From contig CAZGMN010000086.1 of NCBI GenBank assembly GCA_964526905.1, positions 1 through 12,095 on the forward strand: a stretch of DNA of 12,095 nt, read 5' to 3'. This document shows, in pieces, positions 5,903-12,095 of the stretch. Positions within the stretch are counted from its first letter, which is position 1; each line of letters begins with the position of its first letter. Origin of the DNA: CAZGMN01 sp964526905. Lineage in GTDB: Bacteria; Acidobacteriota; Aminicenantia; Aminicenantales; Aminicenantaceae. The notes below the pieces were generated by a model that saw only the letters and a list, made by a program, of their open reading frames with translations, did not search any database and was not told the DNA's origin. The position numbers and the translations under genes are program-made.

Positions 5903-6170
5903 TTAAATGTGGAGCTCGATGATGTCTTCATCCTCGAGGATGTGGTCGCGGTTGACCATCTGGCCCTGGTATTTGGCTTTGTTCCAGATGCGGGCATACT
6001 TCAGTATTCGGGCAAAATCCATATGAACAGCCTTGGCCATATCCAAGACCGATGACCCTGGCTTCAAAGTGAATGGTTCCTCAAATTCCGCCTTTTTCCC
6101 AGGGCTTTACTATAAACACGGATGATATGGAGGATGGAGAAGATACGCTTTTTTAAGTGCTCGAGTCCGT
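5903..6170 (-). pseudogene. TGS domain of a DRG/Obg-like GTPase, second copy, frameshifted
   Basis: The minus strand reads HIIRVYSKA, then after a one-base loss PFTLKPGSSVLDMAKAVHMDFARILKYARIWNKAKYQG, and ends with DHILEDEDIIELHI and TAA (5903-5905). This is a complete TGS C-terminus. Compared with 1-165 a base is missing around 6098-6105 (in the run CCTTTTTCCC), which breaks the frame. Upstream of 6170 the sequence stops matching the GTPase. It is therefore a dead fragment of about 90 codons. It shows what probably lies just outside the left edge of the window for the first copy. Confidence 0.8.
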
Positions 6171-6213
6171 TAATAATGTAATTTTAAATTGTCTTGATTG
6201 CTATAAGATTAGA

Positions 6214-6242
6214 TTGAACTTGAACTTTGCCTGTGCTAATAT
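6214..6242 (+). promoter_or_regulatory. sigma-70 promoter for the RRM protein gene
   Basis: TTGAAC (6214-6219), exactly 17 bases, then TAATAT (6237-6242). Transcription would begin near 6249-6250, giving a leader of about 120 bases before the ATG at 6373. The leader contains a small hairpin (CCTGT 6266-6270 with ACAGG 6283-6287) and an unused GGAGGAG. Long leaders are typical of cold-inducible RNA-binding proteins. Confidence 0.55.
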
Positions 6243-6372
6243 GGTTCATGTTGAAATTGAAGAGACCTGTCCGGTTTTAAGAACAGGCAGGGATCACAAA
6301 GGAGGAGAAATACTTAAATAAGCAAAAAACTATTTTCCTCCTGAAAAATTCATTATTAAAAGGAAGTCAGAA

Positions 6373-6657
6373 ATGAATATTTATGTAGGGAATTTGCCGC
6401 GAGAGGCCACTGAAGAAGATTTGAAACAGGCTTTTGGAGCCTTCGGGCAGGTCACATCTGTCAAAATCATCACAGACAGGTTCAGCGGGGATTCGAGGGG
6501 ATTCGGATTTGTGGAGATGTCCAGCAGTGCCGAAGCCCAGTCCGCAATCTCCGGGCTTGATGGCAAAGATTTGAAGGGACGCGCTCTTAGGGTCAATGAG
6601 GCTCGCCCTCGTCCTGATGACCGTCGAGGTGGGTTCGGGGGTGGGAGACGCTTCTGA
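6373..6657 (+). CDS. RRM-domain RNA-binding protein, glycine-rich tail
   Basis: A 94-residue single-domain RNA-binding protein. RNP2 is IYVGNL (residues 3-8) and RNP1 is RGFGFVEM (42-49), with the two aromatic residues that stack on RNA bases in place. A Gly/Arg-rich tail (DDRRGGFGGGRRF) closes it. This matches the bacterial and cyanobacterial Rbp family, which binds single-stranded RNA and is often cold-regulated. The ATG follows AAAGGAAG by about seven bases. It is monocistronic, with its own promoter at 6214-6242. Complete and intact. Confidence 0.93.
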   Translation: MNIYVGNLPREATEEDLKQAFGAFGQVTSVKIITDRFSGDSRGFGFVEMSSSAEAQSAISGLDGKDLKGRALRVNEARPRPDDRRGGFGGGRRF

Positions 6658-7088
6658 TAAGCGGCGCTCAGACATTTAAAATCATAGTTAAATTTTGCAT
6701 TAAAGGATATTTGAGAGCTGCCTGGTTCGCCCATTTTCCCCTGCAAATTCGTAAATACTCCTACCATTCCAGCCAAAAAAAAGGAAAATTCTGCCTGAAA
6801 GACGCCTAATTTATCTTCTTGATTGTTTGCTGATATCAGGCTGTTTGGTTATTGGCCTCCCATGAGAGATAGAGGTATCCCAAGTGGAATGTAATAAGCT
6901 GTGATCAACTATTAAATTCCAAAAAGGAAGAATGAATGAAAAAATATGAGAGAAAGGAAAGAAAGAAAAGAGAAAGGAAGAGAGAGAGAAGAAAGAGAGA
7001 GCAGAGAAAAAGAAGAAATTTAAAGTAAACTTGGAGATTTTCTTAAGAGCAGTAACAATTCTGCTCTTTTGGTATTGGAACATCGAAC
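6658..7088 (+). other. gene-free leader with polypurine tract before the sigma factor
   Basis: No gene is seen in 6658-6915. From about 6917 to 7021 the plus strand is almost entirely A and G (GAAAGAAAGAAAAGAG-like). It would form the 5' leader of the sigma-factor mRNA if transcription starts upstream. A short open frame inside it codes only Arg, Glu and Lys and is not supported. Confidence 0.5.
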
Positions 7089-8555
7089 ATGGAGGCTGAT
7101 GATCGCAGGATGAAATTTCCCGATAAACAAAGAGAAGTTCACTCCAAAAGAAGAAAGCCGCCCATCGTTTCCTTCGAGGGCCCGGAGCGAACATTGGATC
7201 CTGTCAGAATCTACATGAGAGAGATGGGTAACATTCCGCTGTTGACAAGAGAGGCAGAGATACTCATAGCAAAGGAAATTGAAAGAGGAAAAGAGATAAT
7301 TGTTAGAGCCCTTTCAAAAACACGATTTGTCCACAATGAAATTCTCTCGCTGGAAGAGAAAGCAGACGAAGATGATGAAATCTTCCAACCTGTGTTAAAT
7401 TCCAGAGAAGATGAATTCACAAAAAAAAAGCTCGAGAAAGAAAAGAGGATTCTAGCCAGAATCAACGAAATAAAAAAGTTAAGCACCCAATTAGAAAAAA
7501 TCCCCGCATCAAAGAAATATGCTGTTGCACGAGGGCGTCTCATCATCAAAACGAGCCGCCTCATCAGGGAACTTAATATCCGCTCAGCTTATAGCGATAA
7601 GGTAATTGAGAGTCTTCGTGAAAAGCTAAAGGTCATGGACGAATTAGAAACAAGCAAGCAAGAGTTGAATGCCTCTTTCACCAAGGCTAAGGGCAAGAAA
7701 GTGGAAGAGGAACTGAAACTTAGGGTCAAAAAAATCGATAAGCTTTTGAGAATATACAAGAAAGAAATTGGTCTTGATTTGCAGGAATTGAGAAAAACAA
7801 TGCAAACCATCGCTAAAGGAGAGCAGATCTGCGATCGAGCGAAGAAAGAACTTGTTGCCTCTAACTTAAGACTCGTGGTTTCCATAGCCAAGAAATACAG
7901 TAACTACGGACTCCAGTTTCTTGATTTAATCCAGGAAGGAAACATAGGCTTGATGACAGCAGTGGATAGATTTGAATACCAAAGAGGGTATAAATTTTCA
8001 ACTTATGCGCATTGGTGGATAAGGCAAGCCATAACACGTGCAATTGCTGATCAGGCAAGGACGATAAGAATCCCTGTGCATATGATCGAAGTCATAAACA
8101 AATTAAATAGAGTTAAAAAAAGCCTTGTCCAGGAAAATGGTAGAGAGCCAACACATGAAGAGATTGCGGAAAAGATGGATATGTCCGTCAGTAAGGTACA
8201 AAAAATCATAAAAATTGCCCAAGTACCTCTTTCACTTGAGATGCCAATAGGAGAAGGAGATGAAAGTCATTTGAGTGATGTTATCGAGGGTAAGGATATC
8301 CTTTCTCCTCCCGATGAAGTCATTCATATTAATTTGAGAGAGAAAATTGAGGAAGCGCTGAAAACTCATACCGAGAGAGAAGCAAACGTTTTAAAAATGA
8401 GATTTGGGCTGGGAGACGGCAACGAACATACCCTAGAAGAGGTCGGGCAGCAATACAACGTTACGCGGGAGAGAATCAGGCAAATCCAAGAAAAAGCGAT
8501 AAGAAAGTTAAAGCGTTCAAGCTACAGTAAAAAACTAGAGTCCTTTACAAAATAG
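7089..8555 (+). CDS. rpoD: RNA polymerase sigma-70 factor, RpoD-like
   Basis: A 488-residue primary-type sigma factor. Region 1.2 starts near residue 36 (DPVRIYMREMGNIPLLTREAE). A long charged non-conserved region follows to about 250. Regions 2.1-2.4 lie at about 250-335 and include FLDLIQEGNIGLM and RGYKFSTYAHWWIRQAITRAIADQ, which contact core enzyme and the -10 element. Regions 3 and 4.1 come next, and the 4.2 helix-turn-helix (TLEEVGQQYNVTRERIRQIQ) that reads the -35 lies at about 448-475. Region 1.1 is absent. Region 2.4 has YAHWW where YATWW is common, and 4.2 has RQIQEKA for the usual RQIEAKA. It could be the housekeeping factor or a close group 2 paralogue; dnaG, the usual neighbour, is not here. 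ATG 7089 lacks a clear ribosome site, and ATG 7110 is an alternative. Confidence 0.9.
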   Translation: MEADDRRMKFPDKQREVHSKRRKPPIVSFEGPERTLDPVRIYMREMGNIPLLTREAEILIAKEIERGKEIIVRALSKTRFVHNEILSLEEKADEDDEIFQPVLNSREDEFTKKKLEKEKRILARINEIKKLSTQLEKIPASKKYAVARGRLIIKTSRLIRELNIRSAYSDKVIESLREKLKVMDELETSKQELNASFTKAKGKKVEEELKLRVKKIDKLLRIYKKEIGLDLQELRKTMQTIAKGEQICDRAKKELVASNLRLVVSIAKKYSNYGLQFLDLIQEGNIGLMTAVDRFEYQRGYKFSTYAHWWIRQAITRAIADQARTIRIPVHMIEVINKLNRVKKSLVQENGREPTHEEIAEKMDMSVSKVQKIIKIAQVPLSLEMPIGEGDESHLSDVIEGKDILSPPDEVIHINLREKIEEALKTHTEREANVLKMRFGLGDGNEHTLEEVGQQYNVTRERIRQIQEKAIRKLKRSSYSKKLESFTK

Positions 8556-8579
8556 CTGAATCTATTTCCGGGGTGCAAG

Positions 8580-8837
8580 GTGAAAAGAGGGCGAGACAAA
8601 AAAGGAAAGTTCCATAAAATTTCAAACTTTGATGATAGCTTAATAGCTGAATTTTTCTCGCGGGAGGGCTTCCCACTTCTTCTTAGAGGAGAATCTCATC
8701 AGCCTGGAACTGGTGCGAAGAGCAAAGCCGTAGATAATTATAATAAATTCCTTGACCTCTGGAAAGACGCTGATCCTGGTCCTGCTGAAGTTGAGGATGC
8801 TAAGAAGAGGTTGGCTGGGCTGTGTGAGTTCCATTAA
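8580..8837 (+). pseudogene. C-terminal tail fragment of a TPR protein
   Basis: The frame opens at GTG 8580, but only the last ~37 residues are recognisable: AVDNYNKFLDLWKDADPG, then EVEDAKKRLAGL. This is the usual C-terminal tetratricopeptide end of large TPR proteins and TPR-linked serine/threonine kinases. The ~48 residues before it do not look like TPR helices, and no kinase or upstream TPR is present. It is probably a leftover from a deleted gene rather than a working 85-residue protein. The start follows the sigma-factor stop by 24 bases without a clear ribosome site. Confidence 0.6.
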
Positions 8838-9112
8838 ACCCTTATTTTCCTCAGAAAGGAAGTAAATCAATGACAAAAGAAAAAGAGAGAAGAGACAATG
8901 AAAAAAGAGAAAGAGCGAGAAGAAAAAGAGAAAAAAGAGGGAGAGAGAAAAGAAAAGGAAGGATTTCAGGTTAAACGTAGAAAGCTGGTAAAATGGAATA
9001 TTGACTTGATAAAAAAAGATACCTGAGCGAATGTGTGGCTGAGGGGAGACGAGTGAGCCAAAAGAATTTATCTAAGGTGGAAAAAACAGTTTAGGTATTA
9101 AGGGAGGTTAAA
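8838..9112 (+). other. gene-poor stretch with second polypurine tract
   Basis: 8868-8966 is nearly pure A/G, like the tract at 6917-7021. An ATG frame from 8898 (MKKEKEREEKEKKEG and on) runs to a stop near 9026 with a less repetitive end (QVKRRKLVKWNIDLIKKDT). A 40-residue charged peptide is possible but unsupported. The remainder to 9112 is the leader of khpA. Confidence 0.4.
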
Positions 9113-9349
9113 GTGAAAGAACTCGTTGAATTGATTGCCAAATCTTTAGTGGACAATCCAGACAAGGTGCAGGTTTCCCAATTAGACGGGGAACAGAGCT
9201 CAATCATTGAATTAAAGGTTGCTCCGGAAGATGTAGGCAAGGTTATTGGAAAACAGGGAAGGAATGTTCAGGCTGTCAGAGTCATTCTCGGTGCTGCTGG
9301 AATGAAGCTGAAAAAGAGATTTATTTTGGAGTTAATCGAAAAAAGGTAA
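9113..9349 (+). CDS. khpA: KhpA-type KH-domain RNA-binding protein
   Basis: A 78-residue protein made of one KH domain. The GxxG loop that grips RNA is GKQG at 46-49, within DVGKVIGKQGRNVQAVRVIL. Length and sequence match KhpA (YlqC), which pairs with KhpB/Jag and acts as an RNA chaperone in cell division and envelope control. The start is GTG at 9113, preceded at good spacing by GGGAGG. In most bacteria khpA sits between rpsP and rimM; here it is alone behind a degraded region, so this may be a relocated or second copy. Confidence 0.9.
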   Translation: MKELVELIAKSLVDNPDKVQVSQLDGEQSSIIELKVAPEDVGKVIGKQGRNVQAVRVILGAAGMKLKKRFILELIEKR

Positions 9350-9394
9350 TTTGGTCAGCATAGGGAAATGATTATATATTAGCGTTTATTGACG

Positions 9395-9449
9395 TTTGCT
9401 CCAGAATTATAAAGTACATTTTAAAGAGTATGAGGCGAGTAGGAGCAAA
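9395..9449. terminator. possible terminator between convergent genes
   Basis: TTTGCTCC (9395-9402) and GGAGCAAA (9442-9449) are perfect inverted arms 39 bases apart, followed on the plus strand by an A/T-rich run. It lies between the convergent khpA and radical SAM genes. The loop is long for a classical terminator. Confidence 0.35.
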
Positions 9450-9465
9450 ATTTATTTTTAAATAA

Positions 9466-10932
9466 TTAAATTTGCACAATTTTTCGGAAATGAAAGCCAT
9501 ATATAGCAAGTGATATCGCTAAGTGGAAGAAGCGAGGATGTCTTACCAATGTCCAGGAAATAAGTTTCCAGTAATGCAATCTTTCTTTTCCTTTTATCCC
9601 CAATAACCAGATAGATTTAAGGAATGCTTTGAAGTTACTAAATTTGAGATTGATTTTTTTCTTTAATGGTTTAGGTTTATATCCCTTTAAGAATGTTATC
9701 ACCCGTTTATAATAGTGTTTGGGTGAATAAATCGTATTAAGGATTTTCTTGTAACCATCCATGAGCGTTTCAATATTCATTTTGGGGATGAAGTTGATCG
9801 AAAAGTCCGTATTATCACCGGATGGATCATTCAGCAATCTCTCTTCTTTTTTCAAACGATGATAAAGCCTTGTTCCACGAGGAGCATTCAACAATCCAAC
9901 CATGGCAGTAACAATTCCGCTCTTTTGAATAAAACTTATCTGTCTTTCAAAAATTGAAGGGGGATCATTATCAAAACCTACAATGAATCCTCCCTGAACT
10001 TCAAGACCGTTGCTCTGTATTTTTTTAACACAGGCGATCAGGTCACGATTCTTATTCAGATATTTATCGCATTCTGTAAGGCTCTCCTCATTTGGGGTTT
10101 CAATTCCAATAAAAACCTTTTTGAACCTAGCCTTTACCATTAATCGCATTAGTTCCTCGTCATCGGAAAGATTTATAGATGCTTCAGTGGAAAAAGAAAA
10201 AGGATAATTTTTCTGTTTCATCCAATCGATTAAAAACGGCAGAATTTCCGTTTTCAGTCTTTTCCTGTTGCCTATGAAATTATCATCAACAAAAAATACC
10301 GAACTTCTCCAGCCCCGTGAATATAAAACTTCCAGTTCTTCTAAAATCTGGTCTTTGCTCTTAGTCCGTGGTTTGTTTCCATTGAGAACGACGACATCAC
10401 AAAATTCGCAATTAAAAGGACATCCTCTGGAATACTGAATGCACATTGAATCATATTTTTTCATGTTAATAAGCTCCCACTGTGGCGGAGGTGTCTCCCT
10501 TAAATCAGGCCATTCTTTTGAGGTATAAATGTGATGGGTGCATCCCTTTTTTAAATCGTCCAGAAAAGAGGGAAGCGTGCTCTCAGCCTCATTAAGAACA
10601 AAGTGGTCTATATCCTCAAATTCTTCATATCCTGAGGTAAAAAGAGGGCCGCCTGCAACCATTTTAATTCCTAATTTTTTACATCTTCTTATGATTTCCA
10701 TTGCCGACTTTTTTTGAACGACCATAGCGCTGATAAATACATAGTCAGCCCATTCAAGGTCATCCTCTGTTAAGACAGAAACATTCATATCAATAAGCTT
10801 TTTCTCCCATTCTTTGGGAAGCATTGAAGCCACGGTCAATATACCAAGCGGCGGGAAAGATGCTTTTTTTGAAACGAATTTCAGGGCATGCTTAAAACTC
10901 CAAAACGTATCTGGATATTTCGGATAAACCAA
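9466..10932 (-). CDS. B12-binding-domain radical SAM protein (DUF4070 type)
   Basis: A 488-residue enzyme numbered from TTG 10930-10932. An N-terminal cobalamin-binding fold (about 1-130, with MVAGGPLFTSG at 91-101) precedes a radical SAM core. The CxxxCxxC cluster motif is Cys171, Cys175 and Cys178 in RGCPFNCEFC. A lysine-rich C-terminal domain of the DUF4070 kind ends the protein. The family includes HpnR-like hopanoid C-3 methylases and other methyltransferases of lipids or natural products; the substrate here is unknown. The reading frame continues upstream as DIKILLVYPKYP. A good AGGAG (10952-10956) sits seven bases before the codon where family members have ATG, but that codon is ATA (10942-10944). 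The usable start is uncertain: ATA, or the TTG with poor spacing. Confidence 0.9.
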   Translation of the reverse strand: MVYPKYPDTFWSFKHALKFVSKKASFPPLGILTVASMLPKEWEKKLIDMNVSVLTEDDLEWADYVFISAMVVQKKSAMEIIRRCKKLGIKMVAGGPLFTSGYEEFEDIDHFVLNEAESTLPSFLDDLKKGCTHHIYTSKEWPDLRETPPPQWELINMKKYDSMCIQYSRGCPFNCEFCDVVVLNGNKPRTKSKDQILEELEVLYSRGWRSSVFFVDDNFIGNRKRLKTEILPFLIDWMKQKNYPFSFSTEASINLSDDEELMRLMVKARFKKVFIGIETPNEESLTECDKYLNKNRDLIACVKKIQSNGLEVQGGFIVGFDNDPPSIFERQISFIQKSGIVTAMVGLLNAPRGTRLYHRLKKEERLLNDPSGDNTDFSINFIPKMNIETLMDGYKKILNTIYSPKHYYKRVITFLKGYKPKPLKKKINLKFSNFKAFLKSIWLLGIKGKERLHYWKLISWTLVRHPRFFHLAISLAIYGFHFRKIVQI

Positions 10933-11046
10933 AAGTATTTTTATGTCTAAACTCCTAAGTCACTCTTTCTTGGAGCTGTCGTGTAAGAATCTCCTTTTGT
11001 GATACTGGCTTTTAAGTTGGATTGTCATTGTTATTTGGAAACCAGG

Positions 11047-11286
11047 TTAATTAGAATACATGATTATTCCACAAATGCCAAATATTTGTTCAATCATCGC
11101 CACAAGATTACTCAAATTTTCCACGTAGTCCATCCGTTCCTCCTCAGGAGTGTCTTTCCCATGCGGGTAACAGACCTTGCCCTCACTCTCCATGAAGGAG
11201 AGAATTTCCAGGGATAAATGGATAAATTGCTTTTCGGCTGCAATGGCCGAGCATGCACCTTCACAGCGATTTTTTCCTCCGCTCAT
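11047..11286 (-). pseudogene. IS91 transposase remnant joined in frame to repeat copy F
   Basis: The frame starts at ATG 11284-11286 inside repeat copy F. It then reads LSLEILSFMESEGKVCYPHGKD and EEERMDY, which is the segment of IS91 transposases just before the C-terminal domain (compare GKDARETERMDYLEF at 11899-11945). After GluArgMetAspTyr the match is lost and an unrelated tail follows. About 35 transposase codons remain, between 11120 and 11225. It is a third, independent IS91 trace in the window and a chance or selected fusion to the cassette. Confidence 0.65.
11221..11286 (-). repeat. dispersed start-cassette repeat, copy F (partial)
   Basis: From ATG 11284-11286 the first 20 codons align without a gap to copy E, with Asn6, Arg7, Glu9, Ala14 and Lys19-Gln20 shared; one codon is missing near the end. 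The promoter part is absent: upstream lies the end of copy E, whose reading frame stops at a TGA that overlaps this ATGA. Confidence 0.65.
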
Positions 11287-11309
11287 CATGAAAGATGGTA
11301 AAAGGAAAG

Positions 11310-11416
11310 GATAAGAATTTGCTTTTTGGTTGAAGAGGCCGGGCGAGCCTCTTCGTGACGATTTGCTACTCTAACCATCGAAAGGAAGCATAGACCAAGA
11401 CAGCAATCACTGTCAA
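11310..11416 (-). repeat. dispersed start-cassette repeat, copy E (downstream of IS91 copy 2)
   Basis: Minus strand: TTGACA (11411-11416), 18-base spacer, TATGCT (11387-11392), 8 bases, ATG (11376-11378), then MVRVANRHEEARPASSTKKQ. It is nearly identical to copy D at an offset of 6681, with the same AAGAGGC/GCCTCTT hairpin. Confidence 0.8.
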
Positions 11417-11449
11417 TGCTGGCTTGGGAGGTCAGGGATATGCGCTTGA

Positions 11450-11511
11450 GGCCGTCCTGACGGCCTAAAGCCCCTGAAATCAGACAGACCTCTCCTTTCG
11501 GGAAAGGAGAG
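11450..11511. other. two hairpins at the 3' end of IS91 copy 2
   Basis: GGCCGTC and GACGGCC pair around CT (11450-11465), and CTCTCCTTT and AAAGGAGAG pair around CGGG (11490-11511). Both lie between the transposase stop and cassette E. In IS91 this end is the nicking and transfer origin. This is a reasonable guess for the element terminus. Confidence 0.5.
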
Positions 11512-11513
11512 AA

Positions 11514-12095
11514 TCACGAAGAATATTCAGTTGGGGCCTCGGCAGCCATCAGAACTTCTTGGTAGGCGATATGCGGTGGGGGCGGTCTCTCTGCGACAAA
11601 GGTCAGCTTGAGGTGGTCGATGATTTTATCCACAACCTTATGGTCGGTGAGAAAGGCGATCACCTTCATTGTTCCAGCGCATCGAGGACAGACCATGGGA
11701 TCGACCTCATAGACCTTACGCATCATCTCGGCCCAGCCCTTGGCGGGGATTGGGCGGAGTTCCTCCTCCATCATCCGGAGAGGGGAGGCCTCCAGGCTTG
11801 CCTTCCGGAGCTTCCCTCGATGAGCGTTAGCGTAGAGGCCGAATTGTGACCTGGCCTCTGTCAGGAATATGGGAGGTGACTCGGGCGATGAACTCCAGGT
11901 AGTCCATCCGCTCGGTCTCTCGGGCATCTTTCCCATCACCCCACCCTCGGTCACCAGGAAATGGAGATGGGGGTGGAGATTAATCCGGTCGCCAAATGTC
12001 TGAATGGCCGCGATGACCCCGGGCCGAAGCTCACTGCCGGTTAAAACCTCAAAATAGCGGGTCAAGGAGCGGAGGGCCAAGCGGCAGAGCTCGCC
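11514..12095 (-). pseudogene. IS91-family transposase, copy 2, internally deleted and frameshifted, runs off right edge
   Basis: It keeps the part that copy 1 lost. SLTRYFEVLTG leads into IQTFGDRINLHPHLHFLVTEGG, which contains the HUH (His-Leu-His) metal site of the Y2 transposase domain. After GGVMGK a large deletion removes the region with the catalytic tyrosines, and the frame shifts. A stretch encoding KDARETERMDYLEFIARVTSHIPDRGQ in the correct frame is translated wrongly, until an 8-base deletion near 11841 restores frame for LYANAHRGKLRKASLEAS and the normal C-terminus (second CPRC motif, RPPPPHIAYQ). The 5' end is outside the window. It cannot encode an active transposase. Confidence 0.85.

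Larger units (their letters stand above)
11310..11866 (-). repeat. long direct repeat, right copy (IS91 3' part plus cassette E)
   Basis: This is the partner of 4629-5192, in the same orientation. It keeps a GGCCGTC/GACGGCC hairpin (11450-11465) that has decayed in the left copy, so this copy is closer to the ancestral end here. It carries an 8-base deletion near 11841. Confidence 0.85.

Noticed and set aside
6367..6776. Minus-strand frames over the RRM gene
   Set aside because: The plus-strand frame has RNP1 and RNP2 in order and a ribosome site.
8995..9075. TTGACT followed by ATG and GAGCCAAAAG on the plus strand, resembling the start cassette
   Set aside because: Spacing from TTGACT to ATG is 24 bases rather than 30-32 and the codons do not align; too weak to count as a seventh copy.
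10980..11010. AAGAATCTCCTTTT shared with repeat B, upstream of the radical SAM gene
   Set aside because: Only about 15 bases match and neither promoter nor ATG is present; could be chance.

Overview
The window looks like a decayed accessory stretch of a bacterial chromosome of mixed base composition. A GC-rich methyltransferase block at 1112-1882 sits close to an AT-rich sigma-factor block at 7089-8555. The lineage cannot be proven from sequence. A tail of the form NKFLDLWKDADPG (8580-8837) resembles the C-terminal tails of TPR proteins that I associate from memory with Aminicenantes and other Acidobacteriota-like genomes. I hold that assignment loosely. Core genes are few: a sigma-70 factor, a KhpA-type KH protein and an RRM protein. 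The rest is membrane, secreted and toxin-antitoxin-like genes mixed with pseudogenes.

Layout. 1-4418 is read mostly on the minus strand: the 3' part of a TGS-domain GTPase fragment, an unrecognised small ORF, a four-helix membrane protein coupled to an isoprenylcysteine-type methyltransferase, half of a degraded tRNA-Arg, a small protein plus nucleotidyltransferase pair, a truncated second methyltransferase, and a secreted protein. 4629-6170 holds an internally deleted IS91-family transposase and a frameshifted second copy of the TGS domain. 6214-9349 is read on the plus strand: an RRM protein with its own promoter and long leader, a sigma-70 factor flanked by two polypurine tracts, a TPR tail fragment, and KhpA. 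9466-12095 is minus again: a B12-binding radical SAM protein, a small IS91 remnant, and a second, differently deleted IS91 transposase that runs off the right edge.

The most unusual signal is a dispersed ~100-bp repeat present six times (A 1811-1920, B 3311-3415, C 3441-3545, D 4629-4735, E 11310-11416, F 11221-11286), always on the minus strand. Five copies carry TTGACA, a 16-18 bp spacer, a -10-like hexamer (TACATT, TACACT, TATATT or TATGCT), exactly 8 bases, then ATG and an open frame of about 22 codons that aligns without a gap among copies A-E. This looks like a mobile promoter plus start-codon cassette whose transcript would be nearly leaderless. Copy A supplies the promoter, start and first ~24 codons of the intact methyltransferase. 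Copies D and E lie just past the 3' end of the two IS91 transposases and point outward. Copy F is joined in frame to an IS91 transposase remnant. The proposal is that an IS91-like rolling-circle element has spread, or shares ancestry with, a start cassette. This is inference and needs genome-wide comparison.
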